64,000 nucleotides of DNA from Streptomyces sp. HB132 (GTDB taxonomy: Bacteria; Actinomycetota; Actinomycetes; Streptomycetales; Streptomycetaceae): assembly GCF_016909575.1 (NCBI RefSeq), contig NZ_JAFBGA010000004.1, forward strand, positions 186,001-250,000, written 5' to 3'. Shown here in pieces: positions 54,216 through 62,980 of this stretch. How positions within the stretch are numbered: position 1 is the first letter of the stretch; every line of letters starts with the position of its first letter. The translations under genes and the position numbers were made by a program. The notes below the pieces were generated by a model that was not told the DNA's origin, ran no database searches, and saw only the letters and a program-made list of their open reading frames with translations.

Positions 54216-55039
54216 ATCTTCACCGCCCCGCTGACGAGAGCCTGCTGCATCCGCTTCTGGAGCACGGTGTAGACCACCCAGACCGGGACCAGGGTCAGCA
54301 CCGTGCCCGCCGTAAGGATGCCGTAGTCCGTTCCCGTCAGGGACTTGAGCGTGGGCAGAGCGACCTGCACGGTCCGCAGGTCAGGGTCGGGGCCGATGAT
54401 GACGAGCGAGTAGAGGTACTCGTTCCAGAAGGTCAGGAAGTTCAGCAGCAGGATCGTCGCGATCCCCGGCATGCACATCGGTGTGTAGACGTGCCGCAGG
54501 ACGGCGAAGGTGGAAGCGCCGTCCATGCGCGCCGCCTCCTCCATCTCGCGGGGGATCGTCCGCATGAACTGCACGAGGATGACGACGGACAGCGGCATCG
54601 CCGTCGCCGGCAGGAACAGCACCATGAACGCGCGGGTGTGGAAGAGACCGGTGGCGGCGGCGAGCAGGAACGTCGGGAAGAGCGCGGCGAACGTCGGGAT
54701 CAGGAAGCCCAGCGAGAACACCCGCTCGACCAGGGCCCCGAGCCGCCCCTCGGTACGGGCGATGGCGAAGGCCGCCGGTATGGCGAGCGCCAGGGTGAGG
54801 ACCAGCGCCAGGGCGGTCACGAGCATCGAGTTGAGGACGGCCGGGCCGAGGTGCGCGGAGGAGAACGACTCGGTGAAGTTGGCCGTGGAGAAGGAGGTGG
54901 GGAGGGAGAACGGGCTGCCGAAGATCTGGTCGTTCGTCTTGAACGCCGAGACCAGCAGGTAGTAGAGGGGGACGACCAGCAGCACCATGTACAGCCAGGC
55001 GAAGATGTGCGCCGGCAGCCAGGACCTTCCGAACTTCAT
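54212..55039 (-). CDS. Sugar ABC transporter permease (MalG type)
   Basis: The 275-residue permease has about six membrane helices (AWLYMVLLVVPLYYLLVSAF first). The EAA loop is EMEEAARMDGASTFAVLRHV. It ends MQQALVSGAVKM, as in MalG relatives. It is 15 bases after the partner permease and overlaps the LacI gene by four bases. No ATPase is encoded nearby, so it probably uses MsiK or a similar shared ATPase. Confidence 0.92.
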   Translation of the reverse strand: MKFGRSWLPAHIFAWLYMVLLVVPLYYLLVSAFKTNDQIFGSPFSLPTSFSTANFTESFSSAHLGPAVLNSMLVTALALVLTLALAIPAAFAIARTEGRLGALVERVFSLGFLIPTFAALFPTFLLAAATGLFHTRAFMVLFLPATAMPLSVVILVQFMRTIPREMEEAARMDGASTFAVLRHVYTPMCMPGIATILLLNFLTFWNEYLYSLVIIGPDPDLRTVQVALPTLKSLTGTDYGILTAGTVLTLVPVWVVYTVLQKRMQQALVSGAVKM

Positions 55040-55053
55040 GGGACCAGCTCCGA

Positions 55054-55998
55054 TCAGTAGTTCTGGCGGAAGACGCGACGGATGGTCAGCAGCCCGGCCA
55101 GGCCGACCAGGAAGAGGACCACTCCGACGGTCTGGCTGTAGCCGAGGTCGGCCGCGATGAACGCCTTCTGGTACACGAGGAAGGACAACGTCGTCGACGA
55201 GCTTCCCGGGCCGCCCTGGGTCAGCAGCAGCACGTTCTGCGCCGAACCGAAGAGCGTCCACAGGAACTGGAGCATCGTCACGACGCCCACGAAGTCGCGT
55301 ATGACGGGGAAGTGGATGCGCCACATGGCGCGCCAGTGCCCGGCTCCGTCGAGTTGCGCGGCCTCGCCGATCTCGTCCGGCACACTGCCGAGCCGGGCGG
55401 CGAACAGCACGGCGGTGAACCCGATGCCGCTCCACACGTCGAGGAGGATGAGGGAGGCGAGCGCGGTGGAGGGCGAGGCGAGCCAGGCGTCTGTCATCGA
55501 GCCGAGGCCCACGCCGTCCAGCGCGCCGTTGAGCAGGCCGTCCGGGGAGAGCACCGCGTAGAAGACCATCGCCTTGGCCGGGGTGGAGATCAGCCCGGGG
55601 ATGAAGAGCAGGTAGCGCAGGACGCGGTGCCCCGGCGGCTTCTGCGCGACGTAGTACCCGAGCATGTACGCGCCGATGATCATCAGCGGTACGGCCACGA
55701 CGAGCTGTACGGCGGTGTTGCGCACCGCCTCCCAGAAGACCGGGTCGTCGAACACGGCGCTGACGTTGCCGGTGCCGGCGAAGGACACCGGCTGGAGCAT
55801 CCCGGGCCAGTGCAGCGCGGCGATGACGAAGATGGCGACCAGCGGGCCGACCATGAAGACCAGGTACCAGACCAGCGCGGGCACCGCGAGGATGACACCG
55901 CCCTGCGTACGGCGCTTCGTGGTGGCGGCGGTGGATGGCTGGGGGTCGGCCGGTCCGCGGACCGAGGCGCCGCCCGGGGCGGACGAGAGCATCGTCAT
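55054..55998 (-). CDS. Sugar ABC transporter permease (MalF type)
   Basis: The 314-residue permease begins with a 30-residue polar leader, then about six helices (VPALVWYLVFMVGPLVAIFV first). The EAA loop is IGEAAQLDGAGHWRAMWRIH. It forms the channel with the downstream permease. Its start is 32 bases after the binding-protein stop. Confidence 0.92.
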   Translation of the reverse strand: MTMLSSAPGGASVRGPADPQPSTAATTKRRTQGGVILAVPALVWYLVFMVGPLVAIFVIAALHWPGMLQPVSFAGTGNVSAVFDDPVFWEAVRNTAVQLVVAVPLMIIGAYMLGYYVAQKPPGHRVLRYLLFIPGLISTPAKAMVFYAVLSPDGLLNGALDGVGLGSMTDAWLASPSTALASLILLDVWSGIGFTAVLFAARLGSVPDEIGEAAQLDGAGHWRAMWRIHFPVIRDFVGVVTMLQFLWTLFGSAQNVLLLTQGGPGSSSTTLSFLVYQKAFIAADLGYSQTVGVVLFLVGLAGLLTIRRVFRQNY

Positions 55999-56029
55999 GA
56001 CAGGACTCGCAAAGGCTCGGGCGCGCGGA

Positions 56030-57322
56030 TCAGGCCGTGCGGTAGGCGGATTCCAGGGCGGAGCGCACGGAGGCCGCGCTCGTCCCACGGGTGAAGGCGG
56101 TGCTGGTCGCGGTGATCAGCGGCTGGGTGGCGGTCGGCGGGACGTAGAGGTCGGGCAGGAGCGCCTGGCCGACCCGGCCGCCGAGCCGCTGCGCCTCGGC
56201 CACCAGCGGGAAGTCCCTGCTGACCGTGTCGGTCACGAGCGCCATGTCCCGGCCGCTCTCGGTGATGAAGCGGGACACCACGTCGGGGCGGTACATGAAG
56301 CGGAGGAACTTCTCGACCGAGGACAGCTTCTTGACCCCGTTGGGGCTGATCCAGAAGCCGATGAGTGTGTACGAGCGCAGGATCGTCGGCTTCTCGTGGG
56401 CGGCGCCCGGAGCGAGCGGCCAGCCCCCGATCTCGGTGTGCCCGGCGGCCTCGGCCGGCACCTTCGCCAGCGCGGAGGACATCGCGGACTGGATGGCCGC
56501 CGCCTCCGTGTTGTACTGCGTGGTCATCGTGTCGGAGGTCAGCCCCTGCGCCTTGTCGGCGAAGACACCGGCGTCCCGCAACGACACGAAGTAGTCGATG
56601 CCCGCGCGGGCGCCCCTGCTGCCGCTGAAGTCGCCGGTCGTGTAGACCTGCCGGGCCTCCTCGGGGGTGAGGAAGGTCTGGATGATCTGGGCGAGCAGCT
56701 TCTGCCCGGTCCAGTCGTTGCCGCCGACGGTGACGGGCGCGATGCCCTTGGCCCGCAGCTTCCGGGCGGCACCGATGAGCTGGTCCCCGGTGGTGGGCAC
56801 GGAGTCGACGCCGGCCCGGTCGAGCAGGTGGGTGTTGAAGGCGACGGGCCAGTTGGTGGCGAAGTACGGGAAGGCGCGGAGCCTGCCCTTGTCGTCGGTC
56901 CACTCGGTCAGCGCGGCGGGCAGGACGCGTTCGCGCAGTCCCCAGTCATCGAGGTAGCCCTTGACGTCGACGGTGGCGCCGACGTCGGTCCAGGCCAGCG
57001 TCTTGTCGTACAGGTTGACCATGACCACGTCCGGCTCCTTACGGGCCAGTCGCGAGGTCTCGTAGACCTGGGGGAGGTCGTCGCCGTTGACGAGGTTCTT
57101 GACCCGGAGTCCCGGGTTCTCCTTCTCGAAGTCCTTCACGGCGGCGGTGTAGGTGGGCGAGCCGGGCGCGGTGGTCCCGAGCTGGGTGTGGACGAGCAGG
57201 GTGCCGGGGTCGGAATCGGCCGAGGCGAGCGTGGAGCAGCCGGACATTGCGGGCAGCGCGGTAGCGGCGGCGAGGCCGGAACCAGCGGCGATGAAACCGC
57301 GCCGACTCAGGGGTGAGCGCAC
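56030..57322 (-). CDS. Sugar ABC transporter binding lipoprotein
   Basis: The 430-residue extracellular binding protein begins with GTG (VRSPLSRRGFIAAGSGLAAA). It carries a twin-arginine-like SRRGF and a lipobox around Cys29 (AMSGC), so it is a possible Tat-exported lipoprotein. Mature family-1 features are DFEKENPGLRVKNLVNG and AFPYFATNWPVAFNTHLLDR. GGAGA lies about nine bases upstream. It is first in the operon; the ligand is unknown. Confidence 0.92.
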   Translation of the reverse strand: MRSPLSRRGFIAAGSGLAAATALPAMSGCSTLASADSDPGTLLVHTQLGTTAPGSPTYTAAVKDFEKENPGLRVKNLVNGDDLPQVYETSRLARKEPDVVMVNLYDKTLAWTDVGATVDVKGYLDDWGLRERVLPAALTEWTDDKGRLRAFPYFATNWPVAFNTHLLDRAGVDSVPTTGDQLIGAARKLRAKGIAPVTVGGNDWTGQKLLAQIIQTFLTPEEARQVYTTGDFSGSRGARAGIDYFVSLRDAGVFADKAQGLTSDTMTTQYNTEAAAIQSAMSSALAKVPAEAAGHTEIGGWPLAPGAAHEKPTILRSYTLIGFWISPNGVKKLSSVEKFLRFMYRPDVVSRFITESGRDMALVTDTVSRDFPLVAEAQRLGGRVGQALLPDLYVPPTATQPLITATSTAFTRGTSAASVRSALESAYRTA

Positions 57323-57345
57323 AGCGGGATGTCTCCAACCAGGAC

Positions 57346-57363
57346 GTTAACCGGAGTGGTTAA
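57346..57363. promoter_or_regulatory. Candidate operator upstream of the sugar operon
   Basis: TTAACC and GGTTAA flank GGAGT (57347-57363), a dyad 24 bases before the binding-protein start and close to where a promoter should be. The adjacent LacI protein is the likely binder, but the odd centre is atypical for that family. Confidence 0.4.
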
Positions 57364-57568
57364 TCGATGTACCAGCGGGTTGCGAGAAACCTAGGGGCGG
57401 TTCCGTGAATGGTCAACCCTCGATTGCGCATGCTGAAAAGGCGGACATTTCGCCTCGCTGGGGGTGGCGGTGCCGCAGCCTCCGGCAGTCCGCACGGGCT
57501 GCCGGTCGGCTCCCGTAGGCGCCGGGTGAGAGCGGCGGGGGCGGACTGGGGCAACCGGGAAACGCCCG

Positions 57569-57593
57569 AAGGGCGCGTCGGCGGCGCGCCCTT
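57569..57593 (-). terminator. Terminator after the DUF397 genes
   Basis: A 9-base stem AAGGGCGCG (57569-57577 with 57585-57593) has a 7-base loop, 14 bases past the last DUF397 stop. Confidence 0.65.
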
Positions 57594-57606
57594 GGCGGTA
57601 GAGGGT

Positions 57607-57828
57607 TCAGGCGGAGAGGCGCCCGGTCTTGACGGCGGAGACGAAGGGAGCCCAGCTCTTGGCAGAGAGGAGCAGGGCGGGGCCGTGGGGTGACTTGGAG
57701 TCGCGGACGGGGACGCCGGAGGGGTGGCTGTCGAGTACCTCTACGCAGCTGCCTGATTCGGGGCCGCTGTAGGTGGACTTGCGCCAGCCGCTCGGGGCGG
57801 AACCGGCCGGGATGCTGCGCTCGGTCAT
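57607..57828 (-). CDS. DUF397 protein, copy 3
   Basis: The 73-residue DUF397 protein reads SGWRKSTYSGPESGSCVEVL, then GVPVRDSKSPHGPALLLSA and WAPFVSAVKTGRL. Three tandem DUF397 genes sit in a row here and all encode 73 residues. ATG at 57828 has GAAGGA ten bases upstream. DUF397 proteins are small partners of XRE/DUF5753 regulators in Streptomyces (the WhiJ/AbaA type). The exact role is unknown. Confidence 0.9.
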   Translation of the reverse strand: MTERSIPAGSAPSGWRKSTYSGPESGSCVEVLDSHPSGVPVRDSKSPHGPALLLSAKSWAPFVSAVKTGRLSA

Positions 57829-57876
57829 GGTGTCCATATCCTTCGCAGTCGCGTCAGGGGCTGGTGCGGCCGGCGC

Positions 57877-58098
57877 TCACAGGGAGAGGTGCCCCGCTTT
57901 GACGGCGGAGACGAACGACGACCAGCCTGAAGCCGGAATCAGCAGGGTGGGGCCGCGGAGTGCCTTGGAGTCGCGGACCGGAATGCCGGTGGGGTGGCCG
58001 TCCAGGGCCTCTAGGCAGCTGCCGCCCTGGTTGTCGCTGTACGAGGACTTGCGCCAGCGGGTAGGCACGGAGGCGTCGGGGGCGATGTGTTCAGTCAC
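57877..58098 (-). CDS. DUF397 protein, copy 2
   Basis: The 73-residue DUF397 protein starts with GTG and reads TRWRKSSYSDNQGGSCLEAL, then GIPVRDSKALRGPTLLIPA and WSSFVSAVKAGHL. GGAAGGAG lies about ten bases before the start. Copies 1 and 3 flank it with 47- and 48-base gaps, and all three share the same length and core, which points to tandem duplication. Confidence 0.9.
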   Translation of the reverse strand: MTEHIAPDASVPTRWRKSSYSDNQGGSCLEALDGHPTGIPVRDSKALRGPTLLIPASGWSSFVSAVKAGHLSL

Positions 58099-58145
58099 GG
58101 TGTGCGTGCTCCTTCCTTCGCTGTCGCGGGGTCGGGCTGCAACAC

Positions 58146-58367
58146 TCAGGGGGTGAAGTCCCCTGTCCTGACGGCGTAGATGAACGAGGTCCAGCCTGCG
58201 GCCGGTATGAGGAGGGTGGGGCCGTGGGGTGTTTTGGAGTCGCGGACGGGGACGCCGGAGGGGTGTCCGTCCAGGACCTCCACGCAACTGCCGCCCTCGC
58301 TGTTGCTGTGGGATGACTTCCGCCAGCCGTTCGGTGCAGTGACGATCGGGGTGACGTGGTCAGTCAT
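58146..58367 (-). CDS. DUF397 protein, copy 1
   Basis: The 73-residue DUF397 protein reads NGWRKSSHSNSEGGSCVEVL, then GVPVRDSKTPHGPTLLIPA and WTSFIYAVRTGDF. It overlaps the end of the upstream XRE gene by eight bases, so the regulator and this copy are translated together. This is the copy that most likely serves as the regulator's partner. Confidence 0.92.
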   Translation of the reverse strand: MTDHVTPIVTAPNGWRKSSHSNSEGGSCVEVLDGHPSGVPVRDSKTPHGPTLLIPAAGWTSFIYAVRTGDFTP

Positions 58368-59160
58368 GGTTGCCGTAGTCCTTTGCTGTTGCCCTCAATA
58401 GAGCCAGTGACTCCTTCAGCGGCAGTGCGTCGCTCAGGGCGAGATCGTAGCGGCCCTGCAACTCCTGCACGACAGGCAGGGAATCGTGCACCTTTCCCAT
58501 GCGCAATCCCTCCCCGTATGCGACGGGCGGTTGATCCTCGAATGACATCAGCGTAAGCATGCCGTCCATCAAGGGGTGGAAGCCCAGGGTGAGCGGCATC
58601 ACGTGTACTCGCACACGCTCCGTTTCGACCAATCGGACCATGTGTGAGATCTGTGCCGCCATGACCTCCGGTCCGCCCACCGCCCGGCGCAACACGGCCT
58701 CGTCGAGCAGTGCCCAAACGGCGGGGGTGAGTGGATCATTGAGGATCTTCCCCCGTTCGAGCCGTGTGACGATGAGCTTGTCACGCTCCTCTTCACCCAT
58801 CGGAGGGAACGACGTGCCCAGAACCGCACGTGCGTACGCCTCCGTCTGGAGAATGCCGGGGACATACGACAACGCGAACTCGCGAATGAAAACCGCCTGT
58901 TGTTCGAGCAGACGTGCCGCCTCGAAGTAGTCGGCAACCGCTACATCGCTGTCCGGCAGGAAGCTGCTGAGCACATTTCCCGTGTTCAGGGCCTCGTCCA
59001 GCCGTCGCGCGTCCTCCTTCGACGGAATCCGGCGACCCGCCTCGATGTGCGCGATGTGCGAACGGGTCATGACCGCCGCGTCGGCCAGTTCCTGTTGGGT
59101 CAGCCCGGCCGCCAGACGCTGTTCCCTGAACCACTCCCCATAGCTGTTACTCAACGTCAA
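58360..59160 (-). CDS. XRE-family regulator with DUF5753 (WhiJ-like)
   Basis: The 266-residue regulator has an N-terminal XRE helix-turn-helix (about 8-65: EQRLAAGLTQQELADAAVMT, RSHIAHIEAGRRIPSKEDAR) and a DUF5753 domain (about 85-260: FEAARLLEQQAVFIREFALS, YVPGILQTEAYARAVL, MPLTLGFHPLMDGMLTLMSF and YDLALSDALPLKESLALLRA). The start is a TTG at 59160 or, more likely, TTG at 59154, which has GGGAG six bases upstream; no ATG or GTG is in frame. Regulators of this type pair with DUF397 proteins and affect development in Streptomyces. The divergent gene pair starts 157 bases away. Confidence 0.88.
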   Translation of the reverse strand: MTLSNSYGEWFREQRLAAGLTQQELADAAVMTRSHIAHIEAGRRIPSKEDARRLDEALNTGNVLSSFLPDSDVAVADYFEAARLLEQQAVFIREFALSYVPGILQTEAYARAVLGTSFPPMGEEERDKLIVTRLERGKILNDPLTPAVWALLDEAVLRRAVGGPEVMAAQISHMVRLVETERVRVHVMPLTLGFHPLMDGMLTLMSFEDQPPVAYGEGLRMGKVHDSLPVVQELQGRYDLALSDALPLKESLALLRATAKDYGNHD

Positions 59161-59317
59161 CTCCCATGTGACGAAGCATTTGTCACCAACGAACCCCTGG
59201 CGAGCCTAGTCCGACCGCTCCCACTCTGTGAGTGGATCGCTACCCAGCGACAGATGACCAGGCCGGCCCATGGGCACGGCCGTGGGCATCCCCCCTCACC
59301 GCAACGGAGTTGACGAC

Positions 59318-59527
59318 GTGCAGCACTGCATCATCCGGATCCTGGAGGCGCTGCTGCGTCTCCTGCAGCCTCCTCCGCCGGCGTACGGGATCCCCGCCCC
59401 TCCCGTCCTCGTGACCCCTGAGCCCGACACCCGCCCGGGACCCGCACCGGAGCGCGCGCTGTGGCTGGCGATGTACGGCATCGACCTCAGGCACTGCTCG
59501 AACCGTGGCCTGGAGAGGACCGCGTGA
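59318..59527 (+). CDS. Small protein next to the XRE/DUF397 module
   Basis: The 69-residue protein starts with GTG (VQHCIIRILEALLRLLQPPP). An amphipathic helix with a basic and leucine-rich face is followed by a Pro-rich middle (AYGIPAPPVLVTPEPDTRPG) and a short helix. GGAG lies eight bases before the GTG. The gene overlaps the next by four bases (GTGA). I do not know its function. It could associate with the membrane through the N-terminal helix. Confidence 0.65.
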   Translation: MQHCIIRILEALLRLLQPPPPAYGIPAPPVLVTPEPDTRPGPAPERALWLAMYGIDLRHCSNRGLERTA

Positions 59528-59823
59528 CCGGGCGGGTATCCGGCTCGGCAAGGCTTCTGCCGTGGTCCGGCCCGGAGGGGAAGCCCTGCTACGTCCTCGG
59601 TGACGGGGCCGGATGCGTCTCCCGCGTCGCGGACAACGTCGAAGGCGTCCAGCTGGGGATGGCCGCCGAACTGCTGGACCATGTGGCCGACATGCTCGAC
59701 GACCACCAGGTCACGTCGGCCCAACTGCGGTTCGTCGTGGCCCGCATGGCCGAGGCGCTGCGCGATGTGCACCGGATCGCGGAGAGCAGGGGTGCGCGCC
59801 TGGGGGCCGTACCGGGCCGTTAG
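59524..59823 (+). CDS. Small conserved protein coupled to its neighbour
   Basis: The 99-residue cytoplasmic protein starts with GTG overlapping the previous stop (GTGA). It reads LPWSGPEGKPCYVLGDGAGC, VSRVADNVEGVQLGMAAELL and DHVADMLDDHQVTSAQLRFV, then a helical C-terminus. A pair of genes like these two often accompanies XRE/DUF397 modules in Streptomyces, from memory. The function is unknown. Confidence 0.7.
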   Translation: MTGRVSGSARLLPWSGPEGKPCYVLGDGAGCVSRVADNVEGVQLGMAAELLDHVADMLDDHQVTSAQLRFVVARMAEALRDVHRIAESRGARLGAVPGR

Positions 59824-59983
59824 CGGCGGGCTCCGTGTCCCGGGCCGGTTAACCCGGCCCGGACGTCGCATCCGACGGCGAGCGCGACACGGATCGGGTG
59901 GGGATCGTCACCTGGATTTCGTATCGACGGGAATCGAACGTCGTTACGCTGCACCGCAGTTGCCAAGAGGGCGGAGGTCTGCG

Positions 59984-62875
59984 GTGGGGGAGCCGACATT
60001 CGGAGTCCTGGGGCCTCTCCAGGTGAGGACGCACGGTGTTCCGGTACGGATCGGAGGGGCCAAACCCCGGGCCGTACTGGCGACTCTGCTGCTCCAGCCG
60101 AACGGCTTCGTCTCGCTGGATCTGCTGACGGAGGTCTTGTGGCCCGGTGGCGCACCTCGGTCCGCGGTCGCCAACGTGCGTACGTATGTGCGGACGCTGC
60201 GACAGCGGCTGCCCGCCGGAGCGGTCGACGGGCTGCGTACCGAGCCCTCCGGCTACTCGCTGGACGCCGTACCCGGCGAGGTGGACATGCTGCTCTTCGA
60301 GCAGCAGCTCGCGGCGGCCCGTGCCGCCCGCGACCGCGGTGAGGACGCCGCCGCACTGCGTGCCTACGAATCGGCCCTGGGGCTCTGGCGCGGCGGGGTC
60401 CTCCAGGACGTGCCCTCAAGCGTGGTGTGGGACCCGGCCATCACACGTCTGGAGGGGCTGCGCTCGGTCGCGGTCGACGAGTGCCTGGAGTTACGGCTTC
60501 GCCTCGGGGACTACGCCCACCTGGTCTCCGGCCTCCGGTCCCGGCTCGTCGAGAGTCCTCTGCGCGAGGACCTGTGGCAGATGCTCGTACACGCGCTGAA
60601 CGACGCGGGGCGCAGCGCCGAGGCACGGTCCGCGTACGCCGAGGCGGAGCAGGTGATCGCCGCCGAGCTCGGGATCGAGCCGAGCGAACCGCTGCGGGCC
60701 GTCGGCGCCGAGGTCAACGGCTACGCAGACGGGCGCCGCGTGGCAACGGCCGCGCCTGTCTGCCAACTACCCATGGACATACCCGATTTCACCGGCCGTG
60801 CTGTCGAGGTCGCCGATCTGGAGGGGTTGCTGTCCACCGCCGGCCGGCAGCCCGTGGTCGCGGCCGTGTCGGGCCCGCCCGGCGCCGGGAAGTCCACGCT
60901 GGCCGTGCACGTCGCCCACCGGGTGCGCGACGCGTTCCCCGACGGGCAGCTCTTCGTCGACCTGGCCGGAACGAGCGAGTGCCCACGTGAGCCGGCGGAC
61001 GTCCTGGCCGAGATGCTGCGTGGCCTGGGCGTCATCGACAGCGCGATACCCGGTGAACGGGGCGAACGCGCGGCGATGTTCCGCTCCCGGCTGGCCCAGC
61101 GGCGATTCCTCGTCGTGCTCGACGACGCCCTGGGCGGTGACCAGGTGAGCCCGCTGCTCCCGGGCACCGGAGGTTCGGCGGTGCTGGTCAGCTCGCGGCG
61201 CCGGATGCCCGGCCTGCCGGCGTACGCCTGCCCACTCGGGCTGATGCGGCACGACGACGCCCGCGCCCTGTTCGGTGCCATCGTCGGCGCTGACCGGCTG
61301 CGCGGGGAAGGGGCCGACGCCGACCGCGTCCTCGCCGAGTGCGGTTCACTGCCGCTGGCGGTGCGGATCGCGGCCGCCCGGCTCGTGAACCGGCCCGGCT
61401 GGAGCGTCGGCACACTCGCCGACTCGCTGCGCGACGAGCGCGGTCGCCTCGGGGCGGTACACCCAGGTGAGCTGGAGGTGCGGGCCGGTGCCGAACTCAG
61501 CTACCGCCACCTGCCCGAGCCCGCAGCCCACGCCTTCCGCACGTTCGGCGACCTGCCCGACGACGCGGTCCCGGGCTGGCTCGTCGACGTGGCGACCGGG
61601 CGGGGGAGTGAGACGGCGGGCGGTCTGGAGACCCTGCTGGACGAACACCTGGTCGAGGTCGTGGGGAGGGACCAACTCGGCCTGAACCGCTACCGCATGC
61701 ATGATCTGCTGCGGTCCTACGCCCGGGAGCTGGCTCTGACGGACGACCAGGACGTCCGGCTGCGCCGGCGCCTCCACGTCATAGACGCGCTCGCCGCCCT
61801 CGCCCGCACCGCCAACGCCGCCATGCCCACCCGCTTCCTCGGGGTGCTGGGCGAGCCCGACGAGCGGGGCCTGCCGGAGGGACCGGCGCACGCTGTCGCC
61901 CGTACGGTGCGCGCCCGGCCCGTGGACTGGTTCGAGAGTGAGCACCGCAACCTCGTCGCAGCCGTCGACGCGGCCGTCCGGCTCGGGCGGACCGGCCGGG
62001 CCGCCGACCTCGCGATCGAACTGGCGGGCTTCTTCGACATGCGCGGCTACTACGGGGACTGGCTGCGGACCCACCGGCTCGTGCTCGACGCCATGCCGCA
62101 TCACGACGACGTCAGGGCGGCGGCCCTGCTGCGCAACCTCGGCCAGCTCCATCTCTACCAGGACCGGTACGCGGACGCGCTCGCCTCCTTCGACCGGGCC
62201 AGGGCGCTCTTCGCCGAGCTCGGTCATCCGACGGGGGAGGCGGTCGCCGCGGTGGGATCCGGCTCGGTCCACCGCGTCATGGGCGATCTCGACACCGCGC
62301 TCGGGACGTTCACCGCCGCGCTTCGGGACTTCACCGAGGTCGGCGACCGGCACGGCGAAGCGGTGGCACGCAACGCGATCGCATCCGTCTGGCTGGAACG
62401 CAAGGACCCGGAGGCGGCGGCCGGCTGGCTGCGCGGGGCCCTGGAGCTGTCCCGGGCCGACGGGGACCGGCACCGCGAGGCTCAGGTGCGCCGCAGGGTC
62501 GCCGTACTGCACGAACTGCGCGGCGAACCGCAGTCGGCGCGCGGCGAACTGGAGCGCGCCCTCGGCATCTTCGACGAGCTGGCCGACCTGCACTGCGCCG
62601 CATACGTGCAGCAGAGCGTCGCCGAACTCTGCTTGCGGCAGGGCGACGCCGGTGAGGCGTCGGCCCTGTTGATCGGAGCACTCGCCGTGCAGCAGCAGCT
62701 CGGGGACCGCCGGGCCGAGGCCCGGGTCGCCGGCCTCCTCGGCGAGTTGCACGACGCGACCGGCCGCAAGCAGACCGCGCGGCACTACTTCCACCGCTCC
62801 CTCGCGACCTGGCGCCGCCTGGGCCTGCCCGACGAAGCCGGACTGGTGGACGGCAAACTCCGCTCGATGCGCTGA
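59984..62875 (+). CDS. AfsR-type regulator: SARP DNA-binding, BTAD, NB-ARC ATPase and TPR
   Basis: The 963-residue regulator starts with GTG (VGEPTFGVLGPLQVRTHGVP) with GGAGG six bases upstream. Domains: OmpR-like winged helix (about 3-95), BTAD (about 100-245: VDMLLFEQQLAAARAARDRG ... EDLWQMLVHALNDAGRSAEA), NB-ARC (about 265-560; Walker A SGPPGAGKSTL near 296, LFVDLAGTSE, VVLDDALGGDQ), and a C-terminal TPR region (about 690-950: LLRNLGQLHLYQDRYADALA, then more repeats). This is the AfsR layout. It integrates nucleotide state with transcription of a nearby or distant pathway. No biosynthetic genes lie beside it, so the target is unknown. A GTG gene this long with no partner fits a global or orphan activator. 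Confidence 0.93.
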   Translation: MGEPTFGVLGPLQVRTHGVPVRIGGAKPRAVLATLLLQPNGFVSLDLLTEVLWPGGAPRSAVANVRTYVRTLRQRLPAGAVDGLRTEPSGYSLDAVPGEVDMLLFEQQLAAARAARDRGEDAAALRAYESALGLWRGGVLQDVPSSVVWDPAITRLEGLRSVAVDECLELRLRLGDYAHLVSGLRSRLVESPLREDLWQMLVHALNDAGRSAEARSAYAEAEQVIAAELGIEPSEPLRAVGAEVNGYADGRRVATAAPVCQLPMDIPDFTGRAVEVADLEGLLSTAGRQPVVAAVSGPPGAGKSTLAVHVAHRVRDAFPDGQLFVDLAGTSECPREPADVLAEMLRGLGVIDSAIPGERGERAAMFRSRLAQRRFLVVLDDALGGDQVSPLLPGTGGSAVLVSSRRRMPGLPAYACPLGLMRHDDARALFGAIVGADRLRGEGADADRVLAECGSLPLAVRIAAARLVNRPGWSVGTLADSLRDERGRLGAVHPGELEVRAGAELSYRHLPEPAAHAFRTFGDLPDDAVPGWLVDVATGRGSETAGGLETLLDEHLVEVVGRDQLGLNRYRMHDLLRSYARELALTDDQDVRLRRRLHVIDALAALARTANAAMPTRFLGVLGEPDERGLPEGPAHAVARTVRARPVDWFESEHRNLVAAVDAAVRLGRTGRAADLAIELAGFFDMRGYYGDWLRTHRLVLDAMPHHDDVRAAALLRNLGQLHLYQDRYADALASFDRARALFAELGHPTGEAVAAVGSGSVHRVMGDLDTALGTFTAALRDFTEVGDRHGEAVARNAIASVWLERKDPEAAAGWLRGALELSRADGDRHREAQVRRRVAVLHELRGEPQSARGELERALGIFDELADLHCAAYVQQSVAELCLRQGDAGEASALLIGALAVQQQLGDRRAEARVAGLLGELHDATGRKQTARHYFHRSLATWRRLGLPDEAGLVDGKLRSMR

Positions 62876-62891
62876 GCGGTGCCGACGGGGA

Positions 62892-62927
62892 CGGGTGCGG
62901 GTGCGACCGCCGTCGCACCCGCACCCG
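62892..62927. terminator. Bidirectional terminator between the AfsR-type gene and M23 peptidase
   Basis: A perfect 16-base stem (62892-62907 with 62912-62927) has a 4-base loop, between convergent genes. Confidence 0.85.
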
Positions 62928-62980
62928 GCACGGGGGTCACCGGGCGCCGGTCGGTCCTCCCGCCGGCGCCCGGTGGTGGG

